DNA from: Bryobacteraceae bacterium
GTDB lineage: Bacteria > Acidobacteriota > Terriglobia > Bryobacterales > Bryobacteraceae
Length of the DNA: 5,639 bases
Reading direction: 5' to 3'
Assembly (NCBI GenBank): GCA_030036985.1
Contig: JASHSD010000028.1
Coordinates: forward strand, 1-5,639
Part shown: piece by piece, positions 1-5,639 of the stretch
Numbering within the stretch: position 1 is the stretch's first letter
Layout of the letters: each line of letters opens with the position of its first letter
Translations under genes and position numbers: made by a program
The notes under the pieces: generated by a model
Seen by the model: the letters and a program-made list of their open reading frames with translations, nothing else
The model's database searches: none
Told to the model about the DNA's origin: nothing

Positions 1-1913
1 TCATCGAGCTGATTGTTTGCGCTCGGACTCATGCTGCCGGCGAACAAAGGCAACACCTCGCGCCCCTCGGGCGAATAAAGGAATTTGCGGGCTTTTTCGA
101 GAAGTTCCCGCCTCCCGAATCCCTTGAGCCGCCGGGCGGCCAGATACTCCTGAAAGCTGCGGTGCCAGAATTCGATTTCTTTGCCCCGGAGGGTCACGAT
201 CCCGCTCTCCCGCTGCGCTTCTTCCAGGAACGTCCGCGCGGCTTCGAAGCGGTCTTCTTCGGGAACCGTGCGGAACTCGTCCCTGATCCAGCCGGCCGCG
301 TCTTCTATCCCCGCCCGCAGAGTAAATCCGCTGTTTTTTCCGTCCTGCATTTCGATGGCGAGCCTGCCCAGCCTCATCAGACATTCTTCCCGCGTATAAG
401 CCGCCGCCGGCTTCGACCGATCGCGCGCATGTTCTTCCGCCTTTTTTGCCAGCCAGTCCATGATGGCTTCATACAGCAGAGCCCGTTCGTCCGGCAGACG
501 TGTATCCGGCCGGTAGATGACCGCCAGCGCCGTGAGCATCAGAGGGTTCGCCCGAAGTCGGCGCGGCGTCGCGGTCACCGCCTCGGCCAGACCCCTCGCG
601 TGTTCCGCCGCGGCCGTCTCGTTCCCCTTGAGCCAGCGGCTCCAGCGCAGGCAGAAGGCTTCCGTGTCGGGCCGTTCCCACTCGGCGACGAGTACGGTCT
701 CAAATCCGGAGAGCGCGGCCTTCCCCGCTTTTCCACTAGGACGTGTGGTCACCACGAATCGGCATTTACTGGTCGCCGCCGCGCTCTCGATCATGCGCAC
801 GATCTGCTCCCGCCGCTCCGTGCTTCCCGCTTCGTCCAGACCGTCGACCAGGAGGACGCTGTTTCTGTCGGCGAGCTTCGCGGCAACGAAAGAACCCTGC
901 AATTTCGCCGGACCGAAGGCGAAAAAATGACCGAGCCAGTCGGGGTCGGCGAACGTACTCGGCGCGGGCTGGGCCGCGGCGCGCGTGTTCGTTATGTGTT
1001 CGTCGAGATCGCGAATTCGGACCCATAGCGGGAAGCCGTCGAAGGGCAGTTGGAGCGTCTCGGCGGCGCGGTCATCCCGGCAGAGAGCCCAGGCGATGCG
1101 GCGGAGAAAAGTAGTCTTGCCGCTGCCCGGCCCGCCCTCGATGACCAGCCGTGTTTGCTTGAGCGCCATTTCCAGAGGCATTAAGGTCCTGGGTTCCCGG
1201 AGATCCTCGGACTTCTTATTCGTCCGGCCTGGCGGGCTTTGGCGCTCGCTCGAAACCATGGTGGCCAGGGGGTGGTAAAGAGCGTCCATGGCGGGCGGTT
1301 TACCCTTGTTCGATACGTCCGCGCCGATGTCGCGCAGCTCGATCCAGCGGGTCTCGCCGCGGAGGATGCTGAGATAGCGGGTCGCGTCCTGCGCCTGAAG
1401 GAAAGCTTCGACGGCCGTCCTATTCCTCGCGAACGACACCAGCGCTTCGCCCAGCCGAATGATCCCGACGAAATATTGCTGCCCGTGGTGTTCCCGGACC
1501 ACTGCGCCGCCGCTGGCGCCTGCGTGAAAAACGAGTTCAATCTCGATATCGTCGGTGTGGTCGCCCCGCACCCGGGCTTCGCCCGAACTGTACTTCCCGC
1601 CGGGGAATGCGAAGTATGTGCAGGATCTGTCTGTCGCCGCTTCGCTGCCAAGCCACTCGGGAATCTGCACGTTCTCTATCGGATTCGGCAGGCGCAGTAC
1701 AGCCAGATCGCTCGGCTTATCCCTCTGCGAATCGGGGCATTCAACCGCCAGACTGTGCCCGTTCAGATCGATATCGATCTTCTGGCTCGGGCCGGCCTGT
1801 TCCAGGACGTGAAAGCACGTGATCACGAGATCGGGACGAACCAGGATGCCGGACCCTTGAAATTTTCCTTTCACGCTGATCTTTGCCAGAAATCCCGGCG
1901 GTTGCGCGACCAT
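1..1913 (-). CDS. Trypsin-like peptidase-NACHT STAND NTPase (NLR-like defence sensor), C-terminus off window
   Basis: The frame is open for 637 codons from ATG at 1913 to the left edge. A TAA two codons upstream (1917-1919) makes this ATG the earliest possible start. Residues 15-155 form a trypsin-like peptidase: GSGILV at 20-25, then the triad His35 (TCFHVL), Asp69 (SDLAVLRL) and Ser134 (GASGG). A linker leads to a NACHT module: P-loop GGPGSGKTT at 260-268 with Lys266, Walker B VLLVDGLDEA at 353-362, sensor-like VVTTRPSG at 387-394, NPLMLTALA at 456-464, and winged-helix motif HRSFQEYLAA at 584-593. Known: STAND proteins bind a trigger, oligomerise with ATP and activate their N-terminal effector; bacterial peptidase-NACHT fusions are linked to anti-phage abortive defence. 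Inferred: cytosolic (no signal peptide or membrane segment seen), proteolysis as effector output, and a C-terminal sensor beyond the window. No strong Shine-Dalgarno precedes the start; AGAGG lies too far upstream. All visible catalytic residues are intact, so this is not a pseudogene as far as it is seen. Confidence 0.93.
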   Translation of the reverse strand, partial: MVAQPPGFLAKISVKGKFQGSGILVRPDLVITCFHVLEQAGPSQKIDIDLNGHSLAVECPDSQRDKPSDLAVLRLPNPIENVQIPEWLGSEAATDRSCTYFAFPGGKYSSGEARVRGDHTDDIEIELVFHAGASGGAVVREHHGQQYFVGIIRLGEALVSFARNRTAVEAFLQAQDATRYLSILRGETRWIELRDIGADVSNKGKPPAMDALYHPLATMVSSERQSPPGRTNKKSEDLREPRTLMPLEMALKQTRLVIEGGPGSGKTTFLRRIAWALCRDDRAAETLQLPFDGFPLWVRIRDLDEHITNTRAAAQPAPSTFADPDWLGHFFAFGPAKLQGSFVAAKLADRNSVLLVDGLDEAGSTERREQIVRMIESAAATSKCRFVVTTRPSGKAGKAALSGFETVLVAEWERPDTEAFCLRWSRWLKGNETAAAEHARGLAEAVTATPRRLRANPLMLTALAVIYRPDTRLPDERALLYEAIMDWLAKKAEEHARDRSKPAAAYTREECLMRLGRLAIEMQDGKNSGFTLRAGIEDAAGWIRDEFRTVPEEDRFEAARTFLEEAQRESGIVTLRGKEIEFWHRSFQEYLAARRLKGFGRRELLEKARKFLYSPEGREVLPLFAGSMSPSANNQLD

Positions 1914-1941
1914 GGTTTACATCTTTACCACGAAATCCTCT

Positions 1942-1953
1942 GCAATCGATTGC
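1942..1953. promoter_or_regulatory. Perfect 12-bp palindrome, possible operator
   Basis: GCAATCGATTGC reads the same on both strands and is centred about 35 bp upstream of the NACHT ATG. The flanks ctct (1938-1941) and agag (1957-1960) are also complementary but placed asymmetrically. The position fits a dimeric repressor site or a small hairpin in the leader of the peptidase-NACHT mRNA. Function is inference; a palindrome of this length can occur by chance, and no second copy was noticed in the window. Confidence 0.3.
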
Positions 1954-2043
1954 CGTAGAGAAGTTGGGAGTTTGCCTTGCTGTCATCGCCAGCCCAGAGT
2001 TAATGTCGTGAATGTCTTCCGATATTGCCAAATAACAGTTGCG

Positions 2044-2049
2044 AAAGGA
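2044..2049 (+). promoter_or_regulatory. Ribosome binding site of the recombinase remnant
   Basis: AAAGGA sits 8 nt before ATG 2058. It decides the start in favour of this ATG over the in-frame TTG at 2025, which has no such site. Translation from 2058 gives MNELVVPDR, a natural N-terminus for this recombinase family. Confidence 0.6.
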
Positions 2050-2057
2050 CTTATCTG

Positions 2058-2701
2058 ATGAACGAACTGGTGGTACCAGACAGGGTCTCCGAATGGTGCA
2101 GGCTCAAATCTCTCGTGCTGGACAGCGTTTCTTCGCCGATCACGCGCCGGGTTTACAACCTCGGGCTGGACGAATTCATCGCCTGGTACACGGCGGAACC
2201 GCGGCCGGCAGCATTTGCGAAAGCGACCTTGCTCGCTTGGCGGGTGGCTCTCGAAGCCCGCGGCCTCGGGCCGATTTCGATCAACGTGCGCATCACCGCC
2301 GTCCGCAAACTGGCGGTCGAAGCGGCGGACAACGGGCTGCTGGCGCCCGAGTTGGCGTCCGGGATCGCGCGGATCAGGGGCGTCCGGTCGCACGGCGTCC
2401 GGGTCGGAAACTGGGTGTCGCTCCAGCAGGCGGCGACCAAGTCGTCGGTGATCGGCTGAACGAAAAGGTCGTCTGGCAGATGCTCGAGCCGTCCGTCGCC
2501 GCCATTGGTGTGCCGCACGTCGCGCCGCACGATTTGAGAAGAACGACCGCGAAGCTCTGTCGCGCCGCGGGCGGGGAATTGGAGCAGATTCAACTCCTGC
2601 TCGGCCATTCGTCGGTTCAGACGACGGAGCATTACCTCGGCACAAAACAGGACCTGGCGCACGCACCGAATGACGCGATCAAGTTGAAGCTGGCGGTCTA
2701 A
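2058..2701 (+). pseudogene. Tyrosine recombinase (phage integrase family), internal out-of-frame deletion
   Basis: The first part (2058 to about 2432, some 125 codons) encodes a helical SAM-like core-binding domain with SPITRRVYNLGLDEF and INVRITAVRKLAVEAADNG, ending at GNWVSLQQA, where the catalytic domain begins. That frame then meets TGA at 2457-2459. The rest of the catalytic domain continues one frame over from about 2432: GDRLNEKVVW, then APHDLRRT (HxLR box, His codon at 2528), LLGHSSVQTTEHYLG with the nucleophile Tyr codon at 2633-2635, and TAA at 2699-2701. The segment that should hold the first catalytic Arg (box I) and the beta-hairpin Lys is absent. From memory of this family about 95-100 residues are missing, against some 310 expected. 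An intact enzyme would catalyse site-specific integration and excision of a mobile element; this copy cannot. A 133-residue DNA-binding fragment could still be translated from the 5' frame. I infer a relic of the element that carried neighbouring defence genes. Confidence 0.88.
2427..2437 (+). other. Deletion junction inside the recombinase
   Basis: One frame reads Q-Q-A up to 2432 and the other reads G-D-Q-V-V-G-D-R-L from 2432, so the two halves of the family meet within GGCGGC at 2429-2434. The lost length must be 3n+1 bases to give this shift. The short GGC repeat could have promoted the deletion, which is inference. Confidence 0.6.
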
Positions 2702-2710
2702 CTCGGAGCC

Positions 2711-5639
2711 TTAACTCTCCTCGAATCCTGAGTTCTCGAACTTGAGCGTTCGGCAGTTTTCGGTGACTGTTCGGACGACGTTGTCCGGCGCGCCTGATGG
2801 CATCTCAGCCTCGATTTCCAGCGTGATATTCACCTTCGCCCCAAGCAGGCCGCCGAGGTGTTGCACGACGGCGCTGGCGATCTGATCGACATCTCGCGAA
2901 AGACGCGTCGCGTCGATCCTCGCTGTGCCGTGGAAGCGGCGTAAAGCTACCTTCCTCGGCTCCGCGCTACCGGCAGTCGGTGCTGTTCCCGACAACGCGG
3001 CGCCCGGACCACTTTCCGGGCCACACTGGGTTGTGGCTGGCGTCGATGACGCAGGCCGGGCTGCTGCCGCCGCTGCCTCAGCTTCCTTCTCCTGCTGTGC
3101 GACCGCCACTTCCGGCCTAACGACAACGCTGGTTGCATTCAACTGGACAGTCGGGCGGCGACCGGCTTCAAGGCCTCGATACCGGTCGGCCGCAGCGTCG
3201 TAGAAATCCGCATATGCAAAGGCATCCTGCGCCCACGTGAGTCGGCCTACCCCGTCCTGAATCGCATCGAGTATCACCTGCGCATTTTTCACGCGCGGCA
3301 AGTAAAGATACTTTGCGAGGTCATCCACCAACTGATTCACACCGACGTGATTCCCCCGCCACAATGGCACCTGATCTATCTCGAAGCGCAGGATAGTCCC
3401 GGCCATGCTCGTGACCAGCAGGCCGTCGTTCTTCAACTTCTTCGAGGCGCGCTCCGCCAGCCAATCCTGTCCCTGAAGCCGGAGTTCCTGCCATTCCACC
3501 GCAGGGAAGGGTTGGCCTGTCTCCGGCCGCTTCTGTCCCGCAACCAGCAGCCAGACATATGTTTCGGGAATTCGGCCTTTGACGGCTTTGTCAGAACTGT
3601 CCAGCCGCTGCTCCACCTGGTTGGCCTGGAATGGCGTCAGGTTCAGCGAAACCTTTTCCTTGTCGATGGACTGCCAGGCCATATAAGACCGGACTGCCTT
3701 ATCAAGGTCCGCCAACCGGGTCTTGTCGGCTGCCAGAAAAACCAGCATGTTGCCGCAGTTCCGGCCAGCCGACCCACGATTCAGAATCTCCAGAGCCGCC
3801 TGCCGGCCCGCGCTTGAATCGGTCTTTGCGCTGTGAGGACAGTCCGGGCTCAGGATGACCAGTTTCGCCTCCGGTTCATCCACAACGTCACTGGAACCGG
3901 TCGGACATGGATGGACCTTTGCGAAGTCCCCCTTGTGCTTCGGCTCTTCCATCAGCCGCCGCTTGATCTCTTCCGTGACGTCTTCCGGGTGATACCGCTC
4001 CGCTCGTTCTTCCGCCAATCGATTTACGCTCGGCTGCGTGGCGTACCAATAGCGACTTCCATCGACGTACAGGTACGTCGCCTCATCCGCCAACTTCCGC
4101 AGCGCGTCGCCGAACGTCCCTGATGTTTCGCCCGGCTGGACACAGCCCAACTTGATCTGCCTGTCTTCGAGGCCCTTCTTCGCGGAGTCCTGTGTCGGAG
4201 CCGACCCAAGGTACAGCGTACGCGCCACTCGGCGCGTCGCGGAGTAGCGCCCCAACATTGGGTTCTCACGGTCGATCTTCAGCGGGAGCGAGTTGGGTCC
4301 ATCAATGTCCTTCTCGATAATCGGGTCCCACACGGGCGGCAGGTAACGCGTCAGTTCGCTCTGGACGGCGGGCGCGTCCACCGGCACGCTGGCCGGGAGT
4401 ATCATCAGCCCTTTGTCCTCTCGCTCCCACAGCGCATGAATCACCGCCGACATCAGGCGCAGCACTCCGCGGGTCCGCTGGAACTTGTCGAGCGTCGACC
4501 AGTCGTTGTACAGCCTGTCGAATAGTTCCGGGTGGATCGGATACGCCGCCTTCATACGGCGCTCATACTCGGACTTGCCCGCCTCCGAAGGAAACTCCTG
4601 CGCGAATTTTCGATACTCGTCCGCGAAGGCCTTCACCACCGCATCCCGCGCCGTGAATAGTTCCGGGTCTGTGATTGGCTGGAACAATCGCCGCCGAACG
4701 ATCTCGAAACCTTCTTCCGCGCTAGCCGGACGCCACGACGTTTCAACGCGCTCGATGACGTTCTTCAGGCGTTCCAGTGCCGCTAACCCACCCTCGCCTC
4801 CGATTTCGTTCTGGGAAGCCGGGATGCTCACCACCAGCAGGGTCTTGTCGGCCAGCTTCGCGGATTCGCTCAGTGTCTGCGCGAAAGTGAAATGCGCGTC
4901 GAAGTCACCCGCGGGCAGATCCGATTTGTTGTAAAGTTGCCGCGCATAAGCCACCCATTCGTCGATCAGAATCAGACAAGGCGAATACTTATTGAAAAGG
5001 AGTCGCAGCGAGTCGCCAGGGCTGACGGCCTTCTCATCCGCGCTGCGTACCATCTCGTAGCCTTCTTTGCCGCCCAGTTGCCACGCCAACTCACCCCACA
5101 GCGTGCGCACCACAGTCCCGTCGGGCTTGGTATGCACATCTGCCGGGGATAGCCGGTTGCCCACGAGAACGGCGCGGCGCACCTTCGGCGGCTGGGATAC
5201 ACCCGCTAAATGCGTTACCGTCTCCAGACCGGGAAGTTGCCCGGCAGGCACGCCAGCGAACAGGTGCCACAGCGCCAGCATCGAATGGGTCTTGCCGCCG
5301 CCGAAATTGGTCTGCAACTCCACTACCGGGTCGCCGCCGTTCCCGCCCAGCCGCAGCAGCGCGTTGGCTAGCAGCTTTTGCAGGCCTTCCGTGATGAACG
5401 TCCGACGAAAGAACTCGACGGGGTCCTTATACTCGTCCGAACCCTCGCGGAGGTAAACCTGCCAAAGATCGGCTGCGAACTCGGCTTGTTGATAGCGCCC
5501 CGATGCCACGTCCGGGTGCGGTGTCACGATTTCTCGCCAGGGACGGAGTCCGGTCGCTGGCTTTCCTTCAACCGCGATGCTCGATTCCTTCCGCTTCTGG
5601 CTCCTGAGTTGTTCCTCGAATTTGACGCGCAGGATCTCG
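2711..5639 (-). CDS. DUF499 family P-loop ATPase (probable Swt1-HEPN subgroup), N-terminus off window
   Basis: The frame is open from the right edge to TAA at 2711-2713, giving 975 visible residues numbered here from the edge. A GTG at 5525-5527 could be read as a start, but 37 in-frame residues precede it and include GLRPWREIVTPHPDV, the usual opening of the DUF499 region, so the real start lies outside. The ATPase core shows QTNFGGGKTH with Walker A Lys116 and Thr117, and Walker B LILIDEW at 222-228. The C-terminus carries the family signature VVRTVTENCRTLKF at about 954-967. An Ala/Pro/Gly-rich linker at about 848-895 separates it from the core. Known: DUF499 proteins occur in anti-phage loci with DUF1156 methyltransferases and helicases; their biochemical role is not settled. 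The visible start EILRVKFEEQLRSQKRK resembles the helix that follows a Swt1-type HEPN domain in one subgroup, so a HEPN RNase-like domain just outside is likely but inferred. This appears to be the last gene of a leftward operon entering from the right. Confidence 0.9.
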   Translation of the reverse strand, partial: EILRVKFEEQLRSQKRKESSIAVEGKPATGLRPWREIVTPHPDVASGRYQQAEFAADLWQVYLREGSDEYKDPVEFFRRTFITEGLQKLLANALLRLGGNGGDPVVELQTNFGGGKTHSMLALWHLFAGVPAGQLPGLETVTHLAGVSQPPKVRRAVLVGNRLSPADVHTKPDGTVVRTLWGELAWQLGGKEGYEMVRSADEKAVSPGDSLRLLFNKYSPCLILIDEWVAYARQLYNKSDLPAGDFDAHFTFAQTLSESAKLADKTLLVVSIPASQNEIGGEGGLAALERLKNVIERVETSWRPASAEEGFEIVRRRLFQPITDPELFTARDAVVKAFADEYRKFAQEFPSEAGKSEYERRMKAAYPIHPELFDRLYNDWSTLDKFQRTRGVLRLMSAVIHALWEREDKGLMILPASVPVDAPAVQSELTRYLPPVWDPIIEKDIDGPNSLPLKIDRENPMLGRYSATRRVARTLYLGSAPTQDSAKKGLEDRQIKLGCVQPGETSGTFGDALRKLADEATYLYVDGSRYWYATQPSVNRLAEERAERYHPEDVTEEIKRRLMEEPKHKGDFAKVHPCPTGSSDVVDEPEAKLVILSPDCPHSAKTDSSAGRQAALEILNRGSAGRNCGNMLVFLAADKTRLADLDKAVRSYMAWQSIDKEKVSLNLTPFQANQVEQRLDSSDKAVKGRIPETYVWLLVAGQKRPETGQPFPAVEWQELRLQGQDWLAERASKKLKNDGLLVTSMAGTILRFEIDQVPLWRGNHVGVNQLVDDLAKYLYLPRVKNAQVILDAIQDGVGRLTWAQDAFAYADFYDAAADRYRGLEAGRRPTVQLNATSVVVRPEVAVAQQEKEAEAAAAAARPASSTPATTQCGPESGPGAALSGTAPTAGSAEPRKVALRRFHGTARIDATRLSRDVDQIASAVVQHLGGLLGAKVNITLEIEAEMPSGAPDNVVRTVTENCRTLKFENSGFEES

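Larger units (their letters stand above)
1914..2057. other. Divergent intergenic region between NACHT gene and recombinase remnant
   Basis: This 144-bp stretch separates two divergent starts and should hold promoters for both. I could not find a convincing sigma70 -35/-10 pair on either strand. The best minus-strand candidate is TTGGCA (reverse complement of 2027-2032) with only a poor -10 hexamer at usual spacing. Its visible structure is the 12-bp palindrome at 1942-1953. No tRNA gene or obvious attachment-site repeat is seen. Confidence 0.5.

Noticed and set aside
1..384. Minus-strand open frame of 127 codons ending at the window edge
   Set aside because: It is in a different frame from the NACHT protein, which reads HRSFQEYLAA through the same bases and remains open to the edge.
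162..1028. Plus-strand open frame of 288 codons
   Set aside because: It lies antisense to the NACHT domain, whose frame shows clear P-loop and Walker B motifs. The plus-strand translation is Arg/Pro-rich with no recognisable domain, as expected of a GC-rich shadow frame.
1239..1958. Plus-strand open frame of 239 codons
   Set aside because: It is antisense to the trypsin-like peptidase, whose triad is intact on the minus strand. No family is recognised in the plus-strand product.
1914..2057. Attachment site or tRNA gene next to the recombinase
   Set aside because: No tRNA-like cloverleaf and no direct repeat matching the far end of the recombinase were seen.
1983..2666. Minus-strand open frames opposite the recombinase remnant
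   Set aside because: They are antisense to clear tyrosine recombinase motifs and have Arg-rich, domain-free translations.
2702..2710. Shared bidirectional terminator between the convergent genes
   Set aside because: The gap is only 9 bases and no inverted repeat with a T-run was found there or in the adjoining gene ends.
5525..5527. GTG as the real start of the DUF499 gene
   Set aside because: The conserved family sequence GLRPWREI continues upstream of it in frame, and the frame stays open to the window end.

Overview
This GC-rich window (roughly 60% G+C by eye) looks like part of a defence island in a bacterial chromosome or integrated element. The proteins give only a weak hint of the host. 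The recombinase remnant resembles enzymes I associate with Acidobacteriota-type soil bacteria, but I would not assign a phylum on that alone. No rRNA, tRNA, CRISPR array or intact insertion sequence is visible.

Layout from left to right. (1) Positions 1-1913, minus strand: the first 637 residues of a large protein that runs off the left edge. It has an N-terminal trypsin-like serine peptidase with an intact His/Asp/Ser triad, followed by a NACHT-type STAND NTPase with P-loop, DGLDEA Walker B box, sensor and winged-helix region. The C-terminal part, where STAND proteins usually carry their target sensor, lies outside the window. (2) Positions 1914-2057: a 144-bp divergent intergenic region with a perfect 12-bp palindrome in the leader of the NACHT gene. 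(3) Positions 2058-2701, plus strand: a broken tyrosine recombinase. The N-terminal DNA-binding domain and the last catalytic boxes (HxLR, LGHSS, nucleophile Tyr) are kept. An out-of-frame internal deletion near 2430-2434 has removed the middle of the catalytic domain. (4) Positions 2711-5639, minus strand: 975 residues of a DUF499 family P-loop ATPase whose true N-terminus lies beyond the right edge. The visible N-terminal helix suggests the subgroup with a Swt1-type HEPN domain ahead of DUF499.

How the parts may fit together. Peptidase-NACHT proteins are bacterial NLR-like sensors, thought to oligomerise when they recognise an invader and so switch on the fused effector, here a protease. 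DUF499 ATPases occur in anti-phage gene sets together with DUF1156 methyltransferases and helicases, whose genes, if present, would lie off the right edge. The dead recombinase between them, ending only 9 bp from the DUF499 stop codon, is a plausible relic of the mobile element that brought in one or both defence loci. The two defence genes are separated by an oppositely oriented gene, so they are not one operon. Any functional link between them is inference.
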